Source: Paenibacillus sonchi
GTDB lineage: Bacteria; Bacillota; Bacilli; Paenibacillales; Paenibacillaceae
Reading direction: 5' to 3'
Length of the DNA: 64,000 nt
Assembly (NCBI RefSeq): GCF_016772475.1
Contig: NZ_CP068595.1
Location: forward strand, 5,270,001 to 5,334,000
A program made the position numbers and the translations under genes. How positions within the stretch are numbered: position 1 is the stretch's first letter; each line of letters starts with the position of its first letter. This document shows positions 16,342 to 24,077 of this stretch, piece after piece. The notes below the pieces were generated by a model. The model was given only the letters and a program-made list of their open reading frames with translations. It had not been told where the DNA came from and did no database searches.

Positions 16342-17022
16342 ATGAGTGAAAAAGTTGTTACAGCCATATTAAATAATATAGTTTGGTGCGGAATAGTATG
16401 CGAGACGCATGGTATTACTGCAACTTCAAGTAAACATATTTGGAGGACAACATCGAAAGCGCCGACGTTTTACCCGGACATGATTACATCAAACAGGTGT
16501 GTAACTATTGATGAGGTAATTGACATCATTGGTAATAAAGATATATCTTCCATCAAAGATAGTTTTGCTAATCTCGATATGTCACCTTTTGACTTTGGAA
16601 GGTTATTTACAGCCGAATGGATCTATCATGCACCGGTAGCTGACTTGGAGCCCGTTCAACCGGGATGGTGTCATGTCACTACAGAAAAAGATCTAGCAGA
16701 TTGGACATCCGTCCATGGGTCCGAAAATGTGATTAGACCCGAACTTTTAGAGCGCCCTGATGTAAACATTTATTTAAATAAGAAAAAGGGTGAAGTGGCG
16801 GGATTTATAGCTAGCTTAGGTGCAAATGCTGTGGGGATATCCAACGTATTTTCAAGTGTTAACAGCGATAATGTGTGGTCTGACATTCATAAAATAGTCG
16901 CATTTGAATTCCCGGGGTTACCCATGGTGGGATACGAACGAGGTGATGGTCTTACAGCAGCACTTCAATCGGGATGGACAACTGTAGGTTCGCTTAATGT
17001 ATGGGTGAGATCGAGTGATTGA
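16342..17022 (+). CDS. Conserved hypothetical protein, possibly GNAT-like
   Basis: A 226-residue soluble protein. The pattern W...APTFYPDMIT, VKDSFA-like IKDSFANLD, FGRLFTAEWIYH, W-x-HVTTEKDLADW and the ending VGSLNVWV resembles a family of uncharacterised proteins with a GNAT-like fold. I recognise this only by general pattern and no activity can be assigned. The ATG at 16342 follows GGGGGAA; an upstream in-frame ATG at 16285 is less likely. The gene is isolated and AT-rich. Its stop codon directly touches a CTAACG/CGTTAG repeat copy, giving a cassette-like layout. Confidence 0.75.
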   Translation: MSEKVVTAILNNIVWCGIVCETHGITATSSKHIWRTTSKAPTFYPDMITSNRCVTIDEVIDIIGNKDISSIKDSFANLDMSPFDFGRLFTAEWIYHAPVADLEPVQPGWCHVTTEKDLADWTSVHGSENVIRPELLERPDVNIYLNKKKGEVAGFIASLGANAVGISNVFSSVNSDNVWSDIHKIVAFEFPGLPMVGYERGDGLTAALQSGWTTVGSLNVWVRSSD

Positions 17023-17050
17023 TTGCGCTAACGGGGAACGTTAGTTCAAC
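17022..17050. repeat. Best copy of the CTAACG/CGTTAG repeat
   Basis: GCGCTAACGGGGAACGTTAG followed by TTCAAC: a six-base stem CTAACG/CGTTAG with a GGGAA-type loop. It begins at the last base of the preceding stop codon. Confidence 0.8.
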
Positions 17051-17053
17051 GAC

Positions 17054-17110
17054 AACAGCGGCAGTCTAAGACTTTATTTATCAGGTCTTGGTCCGCCGCT
17101 GTTTCTTTTA
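17054..17110 (+). terminator. Terminator after the repeat copy
   Basis: AACAGCGGC pairs with GCCGCTGTT, with AAGAC/GTCTT pairing inside, followed by TCTTTT. Confidence 0.75.
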
Positions 17111-17255
17111 ATTGATCAGTCTACAACTTACTTTTCAAAAACTGACGATTTTCAATTCAAAAACCGCGTTAAATCAGCGACTCTAGTCTAATACTTTATT
17201 TTCACCGAACATTCAGATGATTTAGGCGGGGCAGGAGGCTTGGGCTCCATCCGCG

Positions 17256-17400
17256 GAATGAAGCGGACAGAGAAGCCCTTATTTTGCGGAAAAGTCTGCA
17301 TTCCTGATTGTTTCGGACTCAGAAGTCGTTATATCGACCGGTGGAGCCTAGAATAAGGGGAGATCGGACAAATAGCGAAATCTCAGTCCGCTTGACCTGC
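17256..17400. repeat. Dispersed repeat, family C, copy 1
   Basis: About 145 bases, from GAATGAAGCGGAC through TTTCGGACTCAG to CAGTCCGCTTGACC. The same order of blocks occurs at 47658-47789, where it is interrupted by the IS and resumes at 49365. No coding potential is seen. Confidence 0.75.
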
Positions 17401-17520
17401 AGAATGGACAAATCTCTCCCATTAACGGATTTCCAGTCTGGCTCAGCTGAGGATTGATCGTGTAGGGAGCTCAACGCGTCCGCAAAGGGAACCAGGCAAA
17501 ATCGCACCTGAGCTGCAAAA

Positions 17521-17712
17521 GATTGAAGTGGAAATAGTTCACTTAAATATGCTCAAAAGACGTTTTATAGAGGCATTAGTGGGAATTAGTAGACTTAAAT
17601 TAAGTGAAATACGCTGTGGAGGGACAAATGGTCTGAATTAGGTTTCCTTTTTCCAACTAATGCATACAGGAGGGCGGGGAGGACAGATTTAAGTTTACTT
17701 TTTCCACTTGGG
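17521..17712. repeat. Dispersed repeat, family B, block 2
   Basis: Begins GATTGAAGTGGAAA exactly like 7861 and ends with two reversed copies (CCTTTTTCCAACTA at 17646-17659 and TACTTTTTCCACTTGG at 17696-17711), giving the same converging design as block 1. Confidence 0.7.
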
Positions 17713-17998
17713 CTTCTGCCATATACTCCAATCTGGTCCAAGGAGCTTTGAACAGGCCGGAGTATGACAGGTTCCTTCAGTGTCCCTGAACAAATGAGCG
17801 GGAATAGCAAGGCCCGGACTCCCAACGGACAGGCGCTCAATTTGGATAATTTATACCCAAATTTCAATATATGAAAAATTCACAATAAAACCCCCAAACA
17901 AACCTGCTCCCCAGCACCAACGATTACATTCACTCTATTACGGGTACTTATACCCTAATTAAAGGTTTCAAGGGAGGGTTCTATCTTAAAAATGCTTA
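17713..17998. other. Non-coding spacer upstream of the Rtp-like gene
   Basis: No gene. It holds a 20-base motif at 17863-17882 shared with 2759-2778, and the small hairpin GGGTACTTATACCC at 17942-17955. I do not see a sequence close to the Bacillus subtilis Ter consensus. Confidence 0.45.
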
Positions 17999-18028
17999 TT
18001 GTGAAAGCTGGAAAATAGAGTATATACT
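17999..18028 (+). promoter_or_regulatory. Probable promoter of the Rtp-like gene
   Basis: TTGTGA (17999-18004), 18 bases, TATACT (18023-18028). Confidence 0.5.
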
Positions 18029-18093
18029 AGAGTTGTGCAGGAAAGATAAGGAAACTTAGCCGGAGTATGAAACATACCATCAGGAGGTGTCCC

Positions 18094-18453
18094 ATGGCGT
18101 TTATGATTGCCCAGCGGGCTTTTATTAAGGTATACCTGATTACAATGGTTGAGCAGCATAAAGGTTATGGCTATCAAATGCTGGAGGATTTGCGGAGAGA
18201 TTTCAAAGCCCACGGCTATTCTCCTCCCCAGAGCGAAATTTACAGGGCGCTGCATGAGCTGGTTCAGCAGGGGATTCTATACCGCACCAAGCAGCTCAAA
18301 GGAAATGATCCTAAAGTGGATTTTCAGGAAATCGTCCTGTATCATTTCACAGCCGACGGGGAGGAAAAAGCCAGACTATATAAAAAACAGGTCAAAACGG
18401 ATCTTGACCGCTGTCTTGGAATCCTTAACAAAGCCGTAGCGGATAATTTCTAG
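18094..18453 (+). CDS. rtp: Replication termination protein (Rtp) homologue
   Basis: A 119-residue winged-helix protein that lines up along its length with Bacillus subtilis Rtp as I remember it. Matching blocks are QRAFIKVYLITMVEQ, a YG-x-x-LE-x-LR-x-x-FK helix, SEIYRALHELVQQGIL (recognition helix region), EIVLYHF, ARLYKKQ-K-x-x-LDRC and the C-terminal ADNF. In Bacillus, Rtp dimers bind Ter sites and block the replication fork in one direction. The PadR family is the more distant relative. The start is fixed by AGGAGGTG at 18083-18090. The stop is three bases from that of the convergent yteA gene, with no terminator between. No Ter-like site is evident upstream, so the replication role is inferred from homology. 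Confidence 0.82.
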   Translation: MAFMIAQRAFIKVYLITMVEQHKGYGYQMLEDLRRDFKAHGYSPPQSEIYRALHELVQQGILYRTKQLKGNDPKVDFQEIVLYHFTADGEEKARLYKKQVKTDLDRCLGILNKAVADNF

Positions 18454-18455
18454 CA

Positions 18456-19019
18456 TCAAATCTCTTCTTTGTCTGCATCCTGGCCCGGGGGAGTCACCGG
18501 TGAGCTTGCGCTTCCGTAATCCTCCACAGCATCCCAGGCGCCGGCATCATCGAATCTGCCGCTGTGCTCCTGGCGGTTACGCCCTGCTCCTGCCGGGGGA
18601 GCCGTCATTACTTCTTCTTCCACAGGCCGGTCGCTGAAGGATTCGCGGGGCGGCGCATGCTCTACAGCGTAAGGAGTATAGGGAACTGCCTCCAGTCGCT
18701 CATATGGAATCTCCTGGCTGCTTACCACACATATACCGTAGGTACCGTCTTTCATCCGCTGCAGGGCGGCTTCAATGTCAGACAGCTCCTCGGAGAGTGA
18801 CCGGTTGATCGCCAGATCCCGGCTGCGCTCGAAGGTTTCCGTGCCTGTGTCGGCAGGATGGTTGTCTGCGGAGGAAAGTTCACCGGTTGAATTCCGGAGC
18901 GAGTCACCGAGCAGGCTGTTTTCTTCTCCGTTCTGAGAGAAATGCTGCTCCAGCTCCTTTTTGCGCTCCAGCAGGGCTTTTTTCAGGCTGGTAAGCTGTT
19001 CATTGGATAGATGGTTCAT
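18456..19019 (-). CDS. yteA: YteA-like TraR/DksA family protein
   Basis: A 187-residue protein. The N-terminal half has the DksA/TraR coiled-coil organisation (LKKALLERKKELEQH..., ADTGTETFERSRDL, LSDIEAALQRMKDGTYGIC). The zinc-finger region is degenerate: only one cysteine (GICVVSSQEIPYERLEAVPYTPYAVEH) remains of the usual four, as expected for the YteA sporulation-associated subfamily. The C-terminal 60 residues are low-complexity and acidic. It may bind RNA polymerase like DksA, but this is inferred from the family. It is convergent with the Rtp-like gene. Confidence 0.82.
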   Translation of the reverse strand: MNHLSNEQLTSLKKALLERKKELEQHFSQNGEENSLLGDSLRNSTGELSSADNHPADTGTETFERSRDLAINRSLSEELSDIEAALQRMKDGTYGICVVSSQEIPYERLEAVPYTPYAVEHAPPRESFSDRPVEEEVMTAPPAGAGRNRQEHSGRFDDAGAWDAVEDYGSASSPVTPPGQDADKEEI

Positions 19020-19205
19020 TGTATACTCATCCTTTCTGGGATATATTTATGCTTCTGCCGTATTCTTTCCTTACCCTATTGTCGTCAGGAGCAATCAGAA
19101 GGAGGGGAGCACAGGAAGTGCAACTTTAGTGATATTTTCAGGTGGCTTGCACCCTGTTATAATGGTTACTACCGGATGAACGATATATACTTGGAGGTCA
19201 ATTCA

Positions 19206-19601
19206 ATGGATGAACACATGAAACGCAGACTGGACAAGCAGAGAAAGCTGTTCAGCCAGCTAGGCATTACACTGGATGCACTAACCATACACGAGAAGGA
19301 ATTCAGCATGAAGCTCCGCGGCTACGATGCCGAAGAGGTCGATACATTTCTGGATAGCGTAATTAAGGATTATGAGCGTTTTTACGCGACCATAGCTGAT
19401 TTGATGGATAAATGGCAGGAACAGCAGATAGAGCTCCGTGAATTGAAGGAGAAAAGCAAACAGGCGGAGGCCATTCCTGCACCAGCGCCTATTATCAGGG
19501 GAATTGATCCCATGGATCTGGAGGATGTGATCTTGAAGCTGGAAGCCAATGTACGGCAGCTAAAAGACAGACTGCCCCGGAGCAGTGAGAGCTACCTGTA
19601 A
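19206..19601 (+). CDS. DivIVA domain protein (GpsB-like)
   Basis: A protein of 131 residues. The N-terminal DivIVA/GpsB membrane-binding domain is clear: LTIHEKEFSMKLRGYDAEEVDTFLDSVIKDYE (about 20-51). A coiled coil (WQEQQIELRELKEKSKQAEA), a short linker and a second helix (LEDVILKLEANVRQL) follow. GpsB and DivIVA locate at septa or poles and organise cell-wall synthesis. The length is between GpsB (about 100) and DivIVA (about 165). TTGGAGG precedes the ATG at 19206. Confidence 0.88.
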   Translation: MDEHMKRRLDKQRKLFSQLGITLDALTIHEKEFSMKLRGYDAEEVDTFLDSVIKDYERFYATIADLMDKWQEQQIELRELKEKSKQAEAIPAPAPIIRGIDPMDLEDVILKLEANVRQLKDRLPRSSESYL

Positions 19602-19698
19602 TCATCCTTGTTAACGAACAATCCACTTGTTATCTGTATTGCCAGCATTTACAATTAAAAGGCAGCAGATACCGGAATGCCGGATGGAGGTTGAACCA

Positions 19699-22433
19699 TT
19701 GCTTAACAAGCAAGCCTGGAGCCTGAGAATCCGCAGTAAAATTGCGCTTGGATATGTCATGATCCTGCTTATGCTGGGTCTGTTTCTGCTTGTAGTGGCG
19801 GGCAGAATAACGGATCTGGAGAAAGAAACGGTTTTTCTCAGCGATCATGACATGAAGGTGCATGAGCTTACCTATCAGATTGAAAAAGATGTGCTGGATA
19901 TGGAGACTGGCCAGCGCGGATATGCGCTTACCGGTGAATCCAGCTATTTGACCCCGTATGACACCGGGATTACAGAATGGAAGATTCATTATACCGGATT
20001 AAGCGGCCTGATCAACGATAATCCCGACCAGTTGAAGATTCTAAGCAATATCCAGAGCAGTATTGAACATTGGATCGAATCAGCGGGGCAATATATTGTG
20101 GATCTGAAACGGAATGGCCAGAGTCAGGCAGTCAATGCTTTTTTCCATAATGACAGCGGCAAGGTTATTATTGATTCCATCCGCTCACAGTTCGACTATT
20201 TCCGTGACAACGAACGGAAGCTTACCAGTGAGCGGATAGCCAATCTGAAAGCAAGCAATGACAAGCTTCTGATGACCATGTATATCCTCTGGGGACTGGT
20301 TGCACTGCTGGCTGCGCTTATTACATATTTGATCTCAGCAAGCATTGTTAAGCCGCTTCGGACTGTAATTCAGGCGATCCACGCCATCGCCGGCGGAGGC
20401 AATATGTCCGAACGGATCTCCGTGAAGTCCCTTGATGAAATCAATGATCTGGGGAATGCCACGAATGACCTGCTGGATACGGTGCAGCGGCAGCAGTGGT
20501 GCAGTGAACAGCTGGCGTTAATGTCTATTGCTCTTCAGGAGACTACGGATTTGCCGCTGCTGTGCCGTACATTTATGAACAGGCTGTCTGTGATCCTGGA
20601 GCTGCAGTATGGTGCCGTATATGTACTGAACGGGAATAAAGAGTATAAACGAATGTACTCCTATGCAGGCTCTGAGCAACAAGAGATTGATTTTGGAAAG
20701 AGTACGATTCGCCCGGGAGAAGGGCTCGTTGGCCAATGTGCGGCCGATATGAGGATGATTCGAATTGACAACTTACCCGAGGATTACATAAGCATCAACT
20801 CAGGACTTGGAAGATCTGCACCCAAGTTTGCCGTGATTGCTCCAATCCTGTTTGAGAACAGAACACTGGCCGTTCTGGAAGCGGCTTCACTTACCCAATG
20901 GGCTCCGTATCATCTTGAGCTCTTTAATGAACTGCTGAAAATGATGGGAGTCACCTTGAATTCTGTATTGACACGAATGGAAATCCAGCAGCTGTATAGC
21001 GAATCCCAGACGATGAATGAAGAATTGCAGGTGCAATCCGAAGAACTTCAGGTGCAGTCAGAGGAGCTGCAGGTCCAGACTGAAGAACTGCAGAATCATA
21101 CACAGGAATTGCTCACGCTCAACCGGGAGCTGGAGCACCAGAAGTCCGTGGCAGAGAATGCAGCGGCTCAGTTGGAGAAATATAATGAGCAGCTGGAATT
21201 AAGCTCACGTTACAAATCCGAATTTTTGGCCAATATGTCTCATGAGCTGCGTACACCGCTTAACAGTATGCTTATTCTTTCACAGCTGCTTACCGAGAAC
21301 CGGAATGACAGCCTGACGGAAGAAGAACAAGGATATGCCGAAGTCATTCATTCGTCGGGCAGTGAATTGCTGGGGATGATCAATGATATTCTGGACCTGT
21401 CCAAAGTGGAAGCCGGGAAAATGACCGTAGAGCGGGACCCTGTCAATCTTACCGAGCTTCCCTATATGCTGTATGGTTATTTCAACAAGATGGCGGAGCA
21501 GAAAAATATTGATTTCAAGGTGACCCTTGAGAACAACGTCCCGGATATATTTTTTACAGACGAGATGCGGTTGCACCAAATTCTGCGGAACCTGCTGTCC
21601 AATGCTTTTAAATTTACGGAACAAGGTTTCGTCGAGGTCGTCATCAGCCGTCTTGAACCGCCGTCCGCACCACAGCTTTCTGAGCCTGGTTCCGTACTCG
21701 CCTTTGCCGTGAAGGATAGCGGAATCGGAATCGGGGAAATGAACCGTGAAGTGATCTTCGAGGCTTTCCGCCAGGCTGACGGCTCAACGGCGCGTAAATT
21801 CGGCGGCACGGGGCTGGGGTTGTCCATTTCGCTCCAACTGGCCCGGCTGCTTGGGGGCACCATTTCTTTGGATAGTAAAGAGGGGAAGGCAGCACGTTTA
21901 CGCTGTTTATTCCCTGCCGTGAAGAAGAAGAAGGATTCGATTCCGTCTTTCCCGGGGTATGGACGCTACAGGCTGCTGCTGCCGCTGAGCGGGAGAATAA
22001 GCAGCCGGATGGTGCCGCGGGAGCGGATACTGTCTTGTTTGATAAGGAGTATTCGAATCTGCATGGTAAAACGGTGCTGATCGTGGATGACGATGTGCGC
22101 AACATCTATGCACTTGAAAAAGGGCTGGAGCCTTATGATATGAATATTCTGACTGCCCAATCAGGCTTCGAATGCCTGCAGATGGTCCGAGAGCAGCCTG
22201 ATGTCGATATCGTTCTGCTGGATATTATGATGCCGAATTTGGACGGGTATGACACGCTGTCGATTATTCGTGAGGAGCTGATGCTGCCGGAGCTTCCCAT
22301 TATCGCCATCTCAGCCAAAACGATGAAGGAAGACCGGGAGAAATGTCTGGCTGCGGGCGCTTCGGATTTTATCAGCAAGCCTGTAATCATTCAGGATGTA
22401 GTGACCCGGATGTGCCGTCTGATGGGGGGATAA
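19699..22433 (+). pseudogene. Hybrid sensor histidine kinase/response regulator, frameshifted as sequenced
   Basis: About 911 residues once repaired. The order is: TM1 (ALGYVMILLMLGLFLLVVAG), extracytoplasmic CHASE3-like domain, TM2, HAMP, GAF, a coiled coil with the repeated EELQVQS motif, then HisKA (phospho-acceptor His in MSHELRTPLNSM) and HATPase_c (NLLSNAFKF, DSGIGIG, GGTGLGLSIS). A C-terminal receiver domain (VLIVDDD, phospho-accepting Asp in LLDIMMP, SAK) completes it. The frame breaks at a G4 run, 21882-21885: one extra G restores KEGEGSTFTLFIP and runs open into the receiver. TTG at 19699, eight bases after GGAGG, is the likely start. The signal is unknown. Confidence 0.88.
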
Positions 22434-22460
22434 GCCAAACTTGACATTTTCAAAAACCCA

Positions 22461-22489
22461 TTGACGGAAATATAGGTATGATTTATGAT
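22461..22489 (+). promoter_or_regulatory. Promoter of the glcT-PTS operon
   Basis: TTGACG, 17 bases, TATGAT (22484-22489). A further TTGACA lies at 22441. It is about 30 bases upstream of the RAT element. Confidence 0.75.
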
Positions 22490-22520
22490 ATTCTTATAAA
22501 TGATCATTTATATGCAATCG

Positions 22521-22589
22521 GCGTGTTACCTTTAAGGGCATGAGCCAAGAATTGACTTCATTCATGTGAGTCTTTCTTGGCTCTTTTTT
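22521..22589 (+). promoter_or_regulatory. RAT antiterminator overlapping a terminator (GlcT-type RNA switch)
   Basis: CGTGTTAC-N7-GGCATGAG (22522-22544) resembles the GlcT-bound RAT sequence of Bacillus ptsG leaders. Its 3' end overlaps the left arm of a terminator: GAGCCAAGAA (22542-22551) pairs with TTCTTGGCTC (22574-22583), then six T. GlcT binding would stabilise the RAT hairpin and prevent termination. Because the element sits upstream of glcT itself, the regulator, EIIA and EIICB would be induced together. Confidence 0.85.
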
Positions 22590-22628
22590 ATGCGAAAAAT
22601 TGGATATTGGGCGGAAAGGAGGGAGAAC

Positions 22629-23507
22629 TTGGCGAGGGAAAACGAGCAGTTCGAGGTACTGCGGGTAATCGGAAACAACGTGGTGATGGTTCAAGGGGGA
22701 AGAAAAGGCAAGGAATATGTAATCATCGGCAAGGGTATCGGATTTGCGGTCAAAGATACGGGATTCATCGATGCAAATGACCAGCGGATTGAGAAATTGT
22801 TCCGGTTGGAGGACCGGGATGAATGGAGTCAATATCAGATTTTGCTCGAAGATATTGATCCCAAGGTAATGAAGATTACAGATGATATTATTGCGGATAT
22901 TGCTCATGAATTTTCCGGCAAGTTGAACGACAAAATCTATTTGGCGCTCCCCAGCCATATTCAGTTCACCATCTACCGTCTGCGGGGCGGTATGGATATT
23001 GTCAACCCGTTCCTTCAGGAGACTAAAATGTCATTTCCGAAGGAATTTGAGATCGCTTACAGGGCAGCGGAGAAAATCAGTGCAGAGTTCAATGTTCAGA
23101 TTCCTGAAGATGAAGTGGGCTTTCTGACCTATCACGTGTATTCTGCTGTCAGCAATGTGCCGGTAGGCCAGCTGGTCAAAGCCTCGAATATTGTCAGCGA
23201 ACTGCTCGACATGATCCGCGAGGAACGAAAGGTAACCTTTGCTTACGGGAGTATGAACCATATCCGGCTGATGATCCATCTGAGATTTTCCATTGAGCGG
23301 ATTCTGCAGGGTTCACTCATTGACAATCCGTTCGTGAAACATATTCAGAAAGAATACAAAGAGGAATACAAGCTGGCCCAAAAACTGGGCAAGGTCATGC
23401 AGAATTCGCTAGGCACAGAGGTCCCGGAAGAAGAAATCTGCTTCCTCGCTATGCATTTGCGCCGTTTGTTTCAGACTCTGGATCAGCAGCATAAACAGAA
23501 ACAGTAA
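22629..23507 (+). CDS. glcT: PtsG-type transcription antiterminator GlcT (BglG family)
   Basis: A protein of 292 residues. The N-terminal RNA-binding CAT domain (FEVLRVIGNNVVMVQ, EYVIIGKGIGF) is followed by two PTS regulation domains, PRD1 (about 60-170) and PRD2 (about 175-285). PRD histidines are visible in DIAHEF, LPSHIQF, LTYHVYS and LAMHLRR. HPr and the cognate EII phosphorylate these domains to switch activity. TTG at 22629 is chosen because AAAGGAGG lies just upstream and the RNA-binding domain begins there; the upstream in-frame ATG at 22566 lies inside the terminator. It is followed after nine bases by the EIIA gene. Confidence 0.92.
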   Translation: MARENEQFEVLRVIGNNVVMVQGGRKGKEYVIIGKGIGFAVKDTGFIDANDQRIEKLFRLEDRDEWSQYQILLEDIDPKVMKITDDIIADIAHEFSGKLNDKIYLALPSHIQFTIYRLRGGMDIVNPFLQETKMSFPKEFEIAYRAAEKISAEFNVQIPEDEVGFLTYHVYSAVSNVPVGQLVKASNIVSELLDMIREERKVTFAYGSMNHIRLMIHLRFSIERILQGSLIDNPFVKHIQKEYKEEYKLAQKLGKVMQNSLGTEVPEEEICFLAMHLRRLFQTLDQQHKQKQ

Positions 23508-23516
23508 GGAGAGAAA

Positions 23517-24032
23517 ATGATGTTTTCCAAATGGAAGTCCAAAAAAGAAGCACAGCCGTCAAAGATAACGGTCCTGGAGATTTTGGCACCGGTCAGCGGG
23601 CAGGCCGTTTCCTTAACCGGAGTACCGGATGAAACGTTCTCAGGCGGGCATATGGGGCAGGGAATCGCCATAGAACCTAGTGAGGGGAAATTAATCGCCC
23701 CTTTTGACGGAAAGATCGCCCATGTGGTCAAATCCAGTCATGCCGTAATTATTGAGCATTCTTCCGGACTGCAGCTGCTGCTGCATATCGGAATGGATAC
23801 CGTAAGCCTGAAAGGCAGCGGTTTTATCAGCCATATCGCCAGCGGGGATGAAGTGAAAGCGGGACAGACGCTGATAGAGTTCGATATCGCATCGATACAG
23901 GCAGCCGGTTATCAGACGATTACGCCGGTCATTGTGACACGCAACGGTGAAGCTGACCCCGAAGTGGTTTGCCGCTATGGTTCGGTAACCGCCGGCAAAG
24001 ACATTATTCTAACTGTGGCATCCAGGCAATAA
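23517..24032 (+). CDS. PTS glucose-type EIIA component
   Basis: A 171-residue EIIA of the glucose (Crr) family. His90 in LLLHIGMD is the phosphorylation site and His75 (SSHA) is the partner active-site histidine, at the same numbers as in E. coli Crr. LAPVSGQAVSLTGVPDE...FSGGHMGQGIAI is the usual family opening. It is phosphorylated by HPr and passes phosphate to the EIIB domain of the next gene. Here the domain is a separate protein rather than fused to the permease. AAGGAGAGA precedes the start. Confidence 0.95.
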   Translation: MMFSKWKSKKEAQPSKITVLEILAPVSGQAVSLTGVPDETFSGGHMGQGIAIEPSEGKLIAPFDGKIAHVVKSSHAVIIEHSSGLQLLLHIGMDTVSLKGSGFISHIASGDEVKAGQTLIEFDIASIQAAGYQTITPVIVTRNGEADPEVVCRYGSVTAGKDIILTVASRQ

Positions 24033-24077
24033 ATCATACAGCATCATCAACGGCATAGCCAAATACGAGAATAGGGG

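Noticed and set aside
17595..17867. A 90-codon minus-strand frame in the spacer before the Rtp-like gene
   Set aside because: It overlaps family B repeats, has no ribosome site and no recognisable protein features.
17900..18066. Ter site for the Rtp-like protein
   Set aside because: Only weak similarity to the Bacillus consensus (GTAC and CTAATTAA fragments); no convincing site.
22566..22628. GlcT start at ATG 22566
   Set aside because: It lies within the terminator stem of the RAT switch. TTG 22629 follows AAAGGAGG and begins the RNA-binding domain.
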